Source of the DNA: Hyphomicrobiales bacterium
Lineage (GTDB): Bacteria; Pseudomonadota; Alphaproteobacteria; Rhizobiales; OSC116
Length of the DNA: 64,000 nt
Assembly: GCA_002401855.1 (NCBI GenBank)
Contig: NVUH01000034.1
Coordinates: forward strand, 1-64,000
Reading direction: 5' to 3'
In this document: piece after piece, positions 1-8,373 of the stretch
Numbering within the stretch: position 1 is the first letter of the stretch
Layout of the letters: every line of letters starts with the position of its first letter
The notes under the pieces: generated by a model
Told to the model about the DNA's origin: nothing
What the model saw: the letters and a program-made list of their open reading frames with translations, nothing else
The model's database searches: none
Program-made: the position numbers and the translations under genes

Positions 1-65
1 CTTGCAACACGCTTCGAAAAACACGGACAGAACTTCCTGAACATGCTCTATATCTATGCATTCAA

Positions 66-572
66 ATGCTGGTGCAATTGAGTCCACACCCTAGTAAAAC
101 AGGGCTTATAAATCAGTTGCTAATACCGCTTGGCATCGAACCAATTAACTTCTTGAATGATTTTGCGTTTCAAGTGGTGGTGGTAGCAAATATTTGGAAG
201 GGGACAGCTTGGTCTTACCTCTTATATTCAGCGGCATTAGATAATGTTTCGACCGAAGTGATAGAAGCCGCAAAAGTTGATGGAGCCAATGCGTGGCAAC
301 GTACACGCCGCGTTATATTGCCCATCATTCGCCCACATATTGGCACCAATATGCTGTTTATTACGATTTGGACATTTACATATTTCCCCTTGATATATGC
401 ACTTACTGGTGGCGGTCCATGTACAAAAACACAGGTGCTTGCGATCTTCCTTTATAGACAAAGTTTCGGTGTTGGTAAGTTAGGGTATGGCAGTGCAATC
501 TCTGTTGCGATGCTGCTCATTGTGGGTCTCTTGTCGCTCTTCTATCTCCGCTTGCTTAAGGAGCCTAAATAA
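66..572 (+). CDS. Sugar ABC transporter permease (MalF/UgpA type), C-terminal part only
   Basis: This is the C-terminal half of an inner-membrane permease of the binding-protein-dependent sugar (CUT1) family. The cytoplasmic EAA loop that docks on the ATPase is clear (VIEAAKVDGANAWQRTRRV, about residues 62-80), followed by the ILPIIRPHI segment and two more membrane helices. A full protein would be near 290-310 residues; only 168 follow the first ATG here. The frame stays open upstream to base 3, but bases 3-85 encode polar sequence unlike the membrane segment expected there, so permease similarity seems to begin around base 85. The gene is therefore cut by the window edge or truly truncated. 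Its TAA overlaps the next start by one base (TAATG). It pairs with the next permease and the ATPase at 4583. Confidence 0.72.
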   Translation: MLVQLSPHPSKTGLINQLLIPLGIEPINFLNDFAFQVVVVANIWKGTAWSYLLYSAALDNVSTEVIEAAKVDGANAWQRTRRVILPIIRPHIGTNMLFITIWTFTYFPLIYALTGGGPCTKTQVLAIFLYRQSFGVGKLGYGSAISVAMLLIVGLLSLFYLRLLKEPK

Positions 573-1390
573 TGAACAATAATTCTTCATCTCCCTCACG
601 CACTATGTCTTTAGCTTTGGCATTCTTGGCAATAATTTGGGTGAGTCCATTTGCTTGGTTAATCTCAAATGCAGTTGACCCAAGTGCCAACGGCCAGTTG
701 CGTGTGCCAGAATCGATTGGAGTTTCGAATTTCATTTCAGCGCTGTCAGGAAATTCACTCAATCAATTATGGAATTCACTGATAATCGCTGGCGGCACTG
801 CAACATTGACGCTTATCGTGGCAAGTGGTTCTGCATATGCATTGTCTCGATTGCGCGTGCCGGGCAGGAATGCCCTGCTATGGTCGCTGGTTCTTTTGCG
901 GATGTTACCGCCTACTGGCATCCTAGTGCCGATATATTTTGCAGCGCAAAAAGTTGGGCTTTTAAATAATATGGGAATCATAGTTGCATTGACGGTATTG
1001 AATTTGCCCTTTGCACTGCTGTTGTTGAAAAACTTTTTTGACACAGTTCCTGTGGAACTCGAAGAGGCAGCTCATGTAGATGGAGCTTCTTTTTTAACTA
1101 TATTGAGGAGAATTGTTCTACCCATGTCACGAGCTGGCATGGCAGTGGTGTGGTTCTTTGCTTTCACTGGAGCGTGGAATGAATTTTTATTTCCATTGCT
1201 TTTTTCTAGAACAGAAGATGCGTTTCCCATGGCAATGGGTCTGTACTCCGCCTTTGGGCGGAACGGCTCTATTGATTATGGGTTTCTTGCCGCTTTTTCT
1301 ATTGTTTACGCGGCGCCAGCTATCGCCGTTTACTTTTTATTACGCCGGAATATGAATACTGGTTTCGCAGGTGTCGGAGTTAAAGGATGA
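572..1390 (+). CDS. Sugar ABC transporter permease (MalG/UgpE type)
   Basis: This is the second membrane subunit of a CUT1 sugar importer. It has 272 residues, the normal length, with about six hydrophobic helices starting at residues 11-30. The EAA loop (LEEAAHVDGASFLTILRR) lies near residues 168-185 and is followed by IVLPMSRAG. The family-typical ending (NTGFAGVGVKG) is present. The start overlaps the upstream permease stop by one base and the end overlaps the mannosidase start (ATGA), so the three genes are translationally coupled. The likely substrate is a mannose-containing oligosaccharide, inferred from the neighbouring GH38 enzyme. The matching binding protein is not in this window and probably lies upstream. 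Confidence 0.9.
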   Translation: MNNNSSSPSRTMSLALAFLAIIWVSPFAWLISNAVDPSANGQLRVPESIGVSNFISALSGNSLNQLWNSLIIAGGTATLTLIVASGSAYALSRLRVPGRNALLWSLVLLRMLPPTGILVPIYFAAQKVGLLNNMGIIVALTVLNLPFALLLLKNFFDTVPVELEEAAHVDGASFLTILRRIVLPMSRAGMAVVWFFAFTGAWNEFLFPLLFSRTEDAFPMAMGLYSAFGRNGSIDYGFLAAFSIVYAAPAIAVYFLLRRNMNTGFAGVGVKG

Positions 1391-4300
1391 CCTATACTAC
1401 CCCTCTTAAACAAAAATTGAACCTCAGCAATGATGACCTCAAGCAAGAAGGCAAACTTAAACGCCTTTTGGAAGATTTAAAAGAGAAAATCTTAGAGCCA
1501 ATTGGTCAAGAAATTGATTGGCATTATTATGAACCAGAAATTGAACCATCTGCTGCTACTGCTGCGGATTGGCGTCAATGGCCTGAATTTACGCCACGGA
1601 CAGTTTGGTCTAAGGATCAGGGACATACTTGGTTTGCTGCAGAAGTAGAAGTGCCAAAAGAAGCGGCTGGTAAAACTTTCGTTTTACGTTTTACATCGCA
1701 ATGGGCGGATCGCCCAGGTACGACAGATCCACAATGCTTGGCTTATCTAGATGGTGAAATTGTTCAGGCAATTGATGGTAACCATACGGAGTTGGTTATC
1801 ATGCGAAAAGCAGTACCAAACACAAAAGTAACGCTTCATGTGAACGCGTTTACTTTCTTTGATCGCCCCCTTGCTGGCTTTAAAGTGGAATATCTTATTC
1901 GCAATGAGAGTGTTGAAAGTCTTTATTTTAACTTGCAGACGCCGTTTGACGTTGCTTCTCGTTTACAGCAAAATGATCCACGACGACATGAAATATTTAA
2001 CCTCATTCACCGCGCATTACGGGTGCTTGATAGACGTGGGAGAGGTTTGACAAAAGAACTTGCGGATGGTCTTGCTGCGGCAAATGCCATTGCGGATGAA
2101 ATATACGATATGCAGGATACAGAAGTTCAGCCCACCATCACTGCGTTCGGCCATACACATATTGATATTGCTTGGCTTTGGCGGGTGCTGCATACACGCG
2201 AAAAAGGCGGAAGAAGTTTTGCGACAGCCCTGAATTTGATGGCTGAATATCCACAGCTTAAATTTATGTACAATCAAGCCGTTCTGTTTGATTTTATTAA
2301 ACAAGATTACCCGACGATTTGGCAGGGAATTAAAGACGCCGTTGCCCGCGGGCAGCTAGAAATCGAAGGGGCGATGTGGGTTGAACCAGATGCAAATATT
2401 GTTTCAGGTGAAAGTATGGTGCGCCAAATTATGATGGGCACTAAATTCCATCAAACAGAATTTGGTGTCACACCAAGTTGTGTCTGGCTACCTGACACTT
2501 TTGGTTATTCTGCCAACATGCCGCAAATTCTCGATAAATCGGGGCTTGATTATTTTCTGACCTCTAAATTATCATGGAATGATACAGATCGGCAGCCTTA
2601 TGATACTTTCTTTTGGGGCGGTATAGACGGGACAGAAATTAAAGCTCATCTCATCACTGCACAAGAATATGAAAGCGATGAAATATTTACGACCTATAAT
2701 TCGGTTCTATCGGTATCTGAAGTTATGGGGGCTTGGAAACGTTATGAACCAAAAGCTGTACATAATGAATTAGCCCTATGTTACGGCTATGGTGATGGCG
2801 GCGGTGGCCCCACAAGAGAAATGGTAGAGCGCGGCACGCGGCTAGAGCGCGGAATTCCCGGTGCGCCTAATTTGAAGCTTGAAGGGCTGAAACCATTTTT
2901 AGAGCGTCTCGGTAAAAAGATGGATAAAGATGCCGAACGTTTTCCAAAATGGGATGGTGAACTTTACCTGCAATATCATCGTGGAACATTGACTACAATA
3001 GGGAAAACAAAGCTAAATAATCGGCTCGCAGAACGTAAAATGCGCGAACTTGAATATATGGCAACTATGGCGAATGTTAAATCGAATGCTGAATATCCAG
3101 TCGGTGATCTTGATCGGTTGTGGAAAGTGGTGCTTATCAATCAATTTCATGACATTTTGCCCGGCACTTCAATTCCAGAAGTTTATAAGGATACTGATGC
3201 TGAGTATGCGGCTCTATTTTCGGAACTTGAAAGCAAAGAAGGCGCGTTTCTTGTTGCAGAGGCTGCCACTCGTGAAAACACGGATGCAAATGCCCGCGTT
3301 TACAATTTTACGGGGCAATCTCGTGAAGGATCATTATTGCACCTTCCGAGTGACATAGTGGCAGATGCGCTGTGCTCAAACGGTAAAATAGAAGAAGTGC
3401 AAAAGATACACCGTGCTGATGGTTCAATTGAAAAAGTTGTGCCTATACATGGTTTGGGCTCACATGGCTGGACAGGTGTTTCATCCGCTTCGATGGACAT
3501 GGCGGAAACCAAAAACACAATGAGTGTTTCGCCTTCTCATATTGAAAACGCCTACATTTCGGTTAAGTTTGATAAACATGGCGAAATAACCTCAGTTTTT
3601 GACAAAATATTATGCCGCGAGTTAATTAAACAAGGTAAAACGGCTAATCGTCTTGTGGCCTATGAAGACAAACCTATGGAATGGGATGCATGGGATATAG
3701 ACGCTTATTTCGAGGAACAATTCTGGTGTTTGGCTGACGAAGAAACTGAGATTACAGTGGTAGAGGATGGACCTCACAGAATTGCACTAAAGATCTCACG
3801 GGTTTATAAAACTTCCAAAGTGGTGCAAATTGTTTCACTTACAGAAAAATCCAAAATGATCGAATTCGATACATTTATCGATTGGCATGAGAAACAAACC
3901 GTTCTTAAGGTGCTTTTCCCATTCGATATGAATGTATCAGAAGTGCGCTCGGAAATTCAATTCGGCCATGTAACACGCCCGACCCATCGCAATACGAGTT
4001 GGGATCAGGCACGTTTTGAGACTTCTATGCACAGATGGGTCGACATGTCGGAACCAGATTTTGGCGCGGCCTTACTTAATGATTGCAAATATGGTTATGA
4101 TGCTTTTGAGCAAACCATTCGTTTAACCTTAGTGCGTGGTACCACTTGGCCACATCCACAAGCCGATGAGGGGGAACATAATATGCGATATTCGTTGCTT
4201 GTTCATGACGGTGCGCGTGATCTTGAGTGTGTTCATCACGCCGCAGAAATATTCAATAATCCGCTGCAGATGATAGGGAATATAACCGAAGTTGAGGAAC

Positions 4301-4572
4301 AAGCTTTTAGCTTTGTATCAACGACCTCGCCCAATGTGACAATAGAAACCATCAAACGAGCGGAAAATGGTTCTGGAGTGATCGTGCGCTTATTCGAGCA
4401 TGCGAACCGCCGTGCCGCAACCGAAGTGTCATTTGGAATGCCAGTGAAATCAGTGAGAATTGTAAATTTAATGGAGGAAGAAGCTTCTGAACCAATGGAA
4501 TTAATTGATGGTAAGGTATCGCTTGCGTTTAGACCATTTGAAATATTTACACTTTTAGTAGAAATGGCTTGA
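1387..4572 (+). CDS. Alpha-mannosidase, glycoside hydrolase family 38
   Basis: This is a retaining, metal-dependent GH38 alpha-mannosidase of 1061 residues, the usual length of bacterial members. An N-terminal domain of about 250 residues precedes the catalytic barrel. Zinc ligands are H258 and D260 in GHTHIDIAWLW and H588 in NQFHDILPGTS; the nucleophile is D370 in WLPDTFGY. C-terminal beta domains complete the protein. No signal peptide is visible, so it probably works in the cytoplasm on imported oligomannosides, releasing mannose. It overlaps the upstream permease by four bases and is followed after 10 bases by the ABC ATPase. That places it inside the transporter operon and links import to hydrolysis. 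The family call is firm; the linkage cleaved is not known. Confidence 0.95.
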   Translation: MTYTTPLKQKLNLSNDDLKQEGKLKRLLEDLKEKILEPIGQEIDWHYYEPEIEPSAATAADWRQWPEFTPRTVWSKDQGHTWFAAEVEVPKEAAGKTFVLRFTSQWADRPGTTDPQCLAYLDGEIVQAIDGNHTELVIMRKAVPNTKVTLHVNAFTFFDRPLAGFKVEYLIRNESVESLYFNLQTPFDVASRLQQNDPRRHEIFNLIHRALRVLDRRGRGLTKELADGLAAANAIADEIYDMQDTEVQPTITAFGHTHIDIAWLWRVLHTREKGGRSFATALNLMAEYPQLKFMYNQAVLFDFIKQDYPTIWQGIKDAVARGQLEIEGAMWVEPDANIVSGESMVRQIMMGTKFHQTEFGVTPSCVWLPDTFGYSANMPQILDKSGLDYFLTSKLSWNDTDRQPYDTFFWGGIDGTEIKAHLITAQEYESDEIFTTYNSVLSVSEVMGAWKRYEPKAVHNELALCYGYGDGGGGPTREMVERGTRLERGIPGAPNLKLEGLKPFLERLGKKMDKDAERFPKWDGELYLQYHRGTLTTIGKTKLNNRLAERKMRELEYMATMANVKSNAEYPVGDLDRLWKVVLINQFHDILPGTSIPEVYKDTDAEYAALFSELESKEGAFLVAEAATRENTDANARVYNFTGQSREGSLLHLPSDIVADALCSNGKIEEVQKIHRADGSIEKVVPIHGLGSHGWTGVSSASMDMAETKNTMSVSPSHIENAYISVKFDKHGEITSVFDKILCRELIKQGKTANRLVAYEDKPMEWDAWDIDAYFEEQFWCLADEETEITVVEDGPHRIALKISRVYKTSKVVQIVSLTEKSKMIEFDTFIDWHEKQTVLKVLFPFDMNVSEVRSEIQFGHVTRPTHRNTSWDQARFETSMHRWVDMSEPDFGAALLNDCKYGYDAFEQTIRLTLVRGTTWPHPQADEGEHNMRYSLLVHDGARDLECVHHAAEIFNNPLQMIGNITEVEEQAFSFVSTTSPNVTIETIKRAENGSGVIVRLFEHANRRAATEVSFGMPVKSVRIVNLMEEEASEPMELIDGKVSLAFRPFEIFTLLVEMA

Positions 4573-4582
4573 GGAGCAGAAT

Positions 4583-5644
4583 ATGGCAGATCTAGTTCTT
4601 AAGAATGTTGAAAAATCTTATGGACCCATCAAGGTAATCCAAGGTATTAGTCTTGATATTAAAAATGGCGAATTCATTGTTTTCGTCGGGCCATCAGGGT
4701 GCGGTAAATCAACTTTGCTGCGCATGATTGCTGGGCTTGAGGATATAACTTCGGGGGAGGTCTTTATCGATGGCCAGTTGGTCAATTCTGTACCCGCTCC
4801 CAAAAGAGGCATATCAATGGTTTTTCAATCTTATGCTCTTTACCCTCATATGACAGTGCGGCAGAATATGTCTTTCGGGCTAGAGGTTTCGGGTGCACCA
4901 AAGGATTTGGTGACTGAACGCGTAGCCGATGCCGCGGAGATTCTGCAGCTTGTGCCGTATTTAGATCGATTGCCTAAGGCGCTTTCAGGTGGTCAACGAC
5001 AACGGGTTGCCATTGGCCGCGCCATTGTACGTGAACCTAAGATATTTCTGTTCGATGAACCGCTCTCAAACCTTGATACTGCACTGCGTGGTCAAACGCG
5101 GGTGGAGATTGCTCGGCTGCATGCTAGGCTGGATGCGACGATGATATATGTTACGCATGATCAAACCGAAGCGATGACGTTGGTCGACCGTATCGTTGTG
5201 TTAAACGAGGGCAAGATAGAGCAGGTCGGTACGCCACTTGAATTATACCAGACGCCAAATAATGCTTTTGTTGCCGCGTTTATTGGCGGGCAGGCAATGA
5301 ATTTTCTACCTGTAGAAAATGGTCAAATAACCCTAGAAGGCGTAAAACTACCGTTTTTACTACCGCAAGATACAAAGACTGTGGGCATAAGGCCCGAACA
5401 TCTTACGCGAGTGCCAGATGGGGAAAGGTGGTTAAGTGGTGTCGTTGATGTGGTTGAAGAATTCGGGGAATCTGTTCTTTATCATATTATTATGGACAAT
5501 GCACCTGCAGATATGCCACTTATGATCTTTAAGAGTGATCATAATATTGGTGAAAAAGGCAGTAGAGTTTCACTTTCTGGAGATGTGAAAAACCTTCATG
5601 CTTTTGATGCGGATGGCGGGTCACTAAAATTTGACAAACTTTAA
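4583..5644 (+). CDS. Sugar ABC transporter ATP-binding protein (MalK/UgpC type)
   Basis: This is the cytoplasmic ATPase that powers the sugar importer encoded upstream. It has 353 residues with Walker A at 36-44 (GPSGCGKST), the signature [10 protein letters not shown] near 135, Walker B ending in FLFDEP with LSNLD, and the H-loop in VTHDQTEAM. The C-terminal third is the MalK-type TOBE/OB domain with the GIRPEHL motif near residue 271. It begins 10 bases after the mannosidase stop and is followed by the AGE epimerase. The window holds a second ATPase of the same type at 13144, so the two sugar transporters do not need to share one. Confidence 0.93.
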   Translation: MADLVLKNVEKSYGPIKVIQGISLDIKNGEFIVFVGPSGCGKSTLLRMIAGLEDITSGEVFIDGQLVNSVPAPKRGISMVFQSYALYPHMTVRQNMSFGLEVSGAPKDLVTERVADAAEILQLVPYLDRLPKALSGGQRQRVAIGRAIVREPKIFLFDEPLSNLDTALRGQTRVEIARLHARLDATMIYVTHDQTEAMTLVDRIVVLNEGKIEQVGTPLELYQTPNNAFVAAFIGGQAMNFLPVENGQITLEGVKLPFLLPQDTKTVGIRPEHLTRVPDGERWLSGVVDVVEEFGESVLYHIIMDNAPADMPLMIFKSDHNIGEKGSRVSLSGDVKNLHAFDADGGSLKFDKL

Positions 5645-5661
5645 TAAGTAAGAACACTAGA

Positions 5662-6882
5662 ATGACTTTTAAACAAACCTCTTCATTTCACACAAATGAA
5701 CTTCGTAAACACATGAAAACGGACGCGTTGGCTCAACTTAGTTTTTTTAAGAGTAGCCTGTCTAGCGATGGTGGTTTTGCTAATTTATCTCGGGAGGGGA
5801 ACGTTAGGACTGGTGAGCCGCAGGAGCTAATCACCACAACCCGACTGGTGCATTCCTATGCACTTGGTAAATTAGCGGGTGTTGAAGGGTGTGATGAAAT
5901 CATAGATGCTGGCATGAAGGCTTTGTGGGGAAATCATCGCGATAAAGTCAATGGCGGATATATCTGGTCTTTTACATCTAATGGGGCAGCTGAAACTGAC
6001 AAGCTTGCTTATGGACATATGTTTGTTTTGCTGGCAGCATCAAGCGCCAAATCCGTTGGGCACCCTGATGCAGATCGATTACTAGAGGATGTGAGCGAAG
6101 TTATAACCGACCGGTTTTGGGATGAAAATGCAGGCTTGATGCATGATGAATTTAGACGCGACTGGAGTAGTTTTTCAGATTACCGCGGGATGAATGCCAA
6201 TATGCATGGTGTTGAAGCACATTTAAGCGCATTCGAAGTGACCGGAAATCAGACATATCTTGACCGTGCGCAACGTATTTTGAGCTTTTTTGTCGATAAA
6301 ATTGCGGCTTCACGTGATTGGCGATTGGCTGAGCATTATACGTCTGATTGGAAAGTTGATGCGACTTATGAAGGCAATCCAATGTTTCGACCGAAAGGCA
6401 CGACTCCAGGGCATTCATTTGAATTAGGACGGCTATTGATTCAGGCTTGGGATTTGGGTGGACGTAAAGACGATGCAGCGGTTGCAAAAGCCCGTGCATT
6501 GATTGAAACGGCGCTGAAGGATGCTTGGAGACCCAATGGTGGTTTTGCCTACACGCTTGATTTTGATGGAAATATTGATGTCAGTGATCGATATTGGTGG
6601 CCTGTGACGGAAGCAATTGGTGCGGTGGCAACATTGCTCAAGCTTGGCGGAACACAAGCTGATCAGGTTTGGTATGACAAGTTGTGGGCTTTTGCGTTTG
6701 AGTTTCTTGTTGATGCCAATCACGGTGGTTGGATACCCGAAATAGATGACGAAAATTTACCTTGCGAAAAGCAGTTTATTGGTAAACCTGACATTTATCA
6801 TGCGCTTCAAGCCGATTTATTTCCGTTGCATAAGGGCGTGTCTCGGCATTATGACGGAATTAAAAACATCCTGAAATTATAA
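5662..6882 (+). CDS. AGE-family sugar isomerase/epimerase (mannose isomerase-like)
   Basis: This is an (alpha/alpha)6-barrel enzyme of the N-acylglucosamine 2-epimerase family, 406 residues, cytoplasmic. Three histidines lie at the spacing of the catalytic histidines in the YihS/mannose isomerase branch: H182 (MNANMHGVEAHL), H251 (TTPGHSFELG) and H380 (GKPDIYHALQ). Members interconvert aldoses and ketoses or C2 epimers, for example mannose to fructose. Because the gene closes an operon with a GH38 mannosidase and a sugar importer, conversion of released mannose to fructose is the most economical role. Cellobiose or GlcNAc 2-epimerase activity cannot be excluded from sequence alone. It lies 17 bases after the ATPase gene. 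Confidence 0.9.
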   Translation: MTFKQTSSFHTNELRKHMKTDALAQLSFFKSSLSSDGGFANLSREGNVRTGEPQELITTTRLVHSYALGKLAGVEGCDEIIDAGMKALWGNHRDKVNGGYIWSFTSNGAAETDKLAYGHMFVLLAASSAKSVGHPDADRLLEDVSEVITDRFWDENAGLMHDEFRRDWSSFSDYRGMNANMHGVEAHLSAFEVTGNQTYLDRAQRILSFFVDKIAASRDWRLAEHYTSDWKVDATYEGNPMFRPKGTTPGHSFELGRLLIQAWDLGGRKDDAAVAKARALIETALKDAWRPNGGFAYTLDFDGNIDVSDRYWWPVTEAIGAVATLLKLGGTQADQVWYDKLWAFAFEFLVDANHGGWIPEIDDENLPCEKQFIGKPDIYHALQADLFPLHKGVSRHYDGIKNILKL

Positions 6883-6906
6883 AAAAGCCCGTTGAAGGGT
6901 TTTATG
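6883..6906 (+). terminator. Weak rho-independent terminator after the AGE gene
   Basis: Directly after the stop codon, AAAAGCCC and GGGTTTT can pair around a GTTGAA loop. The stem is short, contains one G-T pair and has no long T tract, so termination may be partial. Confidence 0.4.
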
Positions 6907-7257
6907 CCTTTGTCAGAATGTCATTCTATTGGCGAGAACATTGTGTTGTCGTCATTTTTTTTCGGACAGTAGAAAAATCGATACAGCCGACTACATCCTG
7001 TCTTGCGTTCCTATGGTCTGCGTCGATTTTACACCTAAGTATGGTGTGGTGCAAACTTGGTTCTTTATCGGTTATCACGGTACGAGGGACTGCCTGAATA
7101 ACACCCAAACAGTATTTACAAAGCGATTGTCCTGTCATTTTCCATTTATGCCCGCACGCAAACATTAATGCCACGTTGCAGGTGGTGAGGCATCGCATTT
7201 GTTGAAACTTGCTATTATACACTAGAAAATTCACAAACACTTCCTTCAAAAAAGTAA
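6907..7257. other. Gene-free stretch upstream of the LacI operon
   Basis: No convincing gene is seen in these roughly 350 bases. Open frames exist on both strands, but their translations show no recognisable domain, no ribosome-binding site and no coding-like composition. The minus-strand frame contains the short string PRTVITDKEPS, which faintly recalls a DDE transposase; it is too short to support a call. The right end becomes AT-rich and leads into the promoter/operator region. Confidence 0.6.
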
Positions 7258-7287
7258 TTGACACAATTGCAATTTATCTGCTAATAC
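7258..7287 (+). promoter_or_regulatory. Sigma70-type promoter of the LacI operon
   Basis: A perfect -35 box TTGACA lies at 7258-7263. A plausible -10 (TAATAC, 7282-7287) follows after 18 bases. The -10 lies inside the left palindromic box, so a bound repressor would block polymerase. This fits negative autoregulation of the operon starting at 7345. Confidence 0.6.
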
Positions 7288-7319
7288 GCATTAACAGATC
7301 TGCTAATGCGTATTAGCAG
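7278..7319. promoter_or_regulatory. Double LacI-type operator
   Basis: Two 20-bp near-palindromes of the form CTG-TAAT-CG-ATTA-CAG lie at 7278-7297 and 7300-7319. They have the central CG typical of LacI-family sites and centres 22 bp apart, about two helical turns. They are mirror images, so 7273-7293 and 7304-7324 form a perfect 21-bp inverted repeat around a 10-base spacer. The left box covers the -10 element and the right box lies just downstream, 26 bases before the repressor gene. The likely ligand-binding partner is the LacI protein encoded at 7345. Confidence 0.8.
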
Positions 7320-7344
7320 ATAAATACTATTCTGAGAAAAAGCC

Positions 7345-8373
7345 ATGTCTGGAACTAAACGACTAACACAAAAAGAAATTGCTCGGTTGGCTGGCGTTAG
7401 CCAATCTGCTGTTTCAATGGTGCTTAACGATTCTGCCGCAGCGGCTGGTCGAATCCCAGAAGAAACACGAGAGCGCATCCATAAAGTCATTAGAGAAACG
7501 GGTTATGTGGTTGATCCTGTGGCGCGAAAAATGGCATCTGGTCGGAACCGTATTCTCGGGGTGTTTACTTATGAACCTGCGTTTCCGAGTGCTCAATCGG
7601 ATTTCTTTGCACCATTCTTTCTTGGCATCGAAGAAGCCGCTCAAGAACTTGGTTATGATCTTTTGTTATTAACTGGCTCTTCAGGGGTGCGAAAAAAGAT
7701 TTTCAGCGAAAATGTTAGGCTACGTTTGGCAGATGGTTGTCTCGTTCTAGGAATGCAATTTAATCGTGATGAATTGGAAAGACTTGTTGGAGGTGATTAC
7801 CCCTTTGCTGCCATTGGGCGACGCGATGATGCGGGTGGTCCAGTGCCTTATTGTGGAGCTGATTATGTTTCGGCAACGCATGATCTTGTTCAGCGAGCTA
7901 AATCTCTAGGTCACCGGCGCCTGGCTTATGTTGGGCCAGAAGATGGCGCCGAATCCTTGGTGGATCGCTGGAAGGGTTTTCTTAGTGCAACTGACGAAAA
8001 TTCTGAACTGGTTAGTCGCATGGATTCACTGATTCCAAGCCCTGAAGACATGCTTGATGGGATTGTCTCATCTGGCGCGACTGTGGTGTTTTTCACCGAA
8101 TTGTCCGACGCCGTAAAGGTGCAGGGACTTGCGCTTGCTAGAGAATTTAACATTCCAGAAGATTTTTCAATCGTTGTACTGGGACGGCATGCACGTGCAG
8201 CTGATACTGGCACACGTTTTTCCACTTTTAGAATTCCCCGAGAAGAAATGGGGCGTGAGGCGGCGCGCATGTTGGTGCGGCGTATTGAGGGCAATGAATC
8301 TGCGCAGCAGATATTGCTCAATTGTGACCTGATAGAGGGTGAAACCTTAGGGGCAGTGTTTGAAGGATTATGA
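7345..8373 (+). CDS. LacI-family transcriptional repressor
   Basis: This is a cytoplasmic DNA-binding regulator of 342 residues, the usual LacI/GalR length. The N-terminal helix-turn-helix and hinge are clear (LTQKEIARLAGVSQSAVSMV near residues 7-26), followed by a periplasmic-binding-protein-like effector domain from about residue 65 to the end. It starts 26 bases after the palindromic operator pair and overlaps the downstream oxidoreductase by four bases (ATGA). It therefore probably represses its own operon, including the sugar transporter to 14196, until a sugar inducer binds. The inducer is unknown; mannose or a mannoside is plausible from context. Confidence 0.93.
   Translation: MSGTKRLTQKEIARLAGVSQSAVSMVLNDSAAAAGRIPEETRERIHKVIRETGYVVDPVARKMASGRNRILGVFTYEPAFPSAQSDFFAPFFLGIEEAAQELGYDLLLLTGSSGVRKKIFSENVRLRLADGCLVLGMQFNRDELERLVGGDYPFAAIGRRDDAGGPVPYCGADYVSATHDLVQRAKSLGHRRLAYVGPEDGAESLVDRWKGFLSATDENSELVSRMDSLIPSPEDMLDGIVSSGATVVFFTELSDAVKVQGLALAREFNIPEDFSIVVLGRHARAADTGTRFSTFRIPREEMGREAARMLVRRIEGNESAQQILLNCDLIEGETLGAVFEGL

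Noticed and set aside
6926-7264. Minus-strand open frame with PRTVITDKEPS, faintly like an IS6-type transposase
   Set aside because: The similarity covers about a dozen residues, no second DDE motif or terminal inverted repeats were seen, and no ribosome-binding site precedes it.
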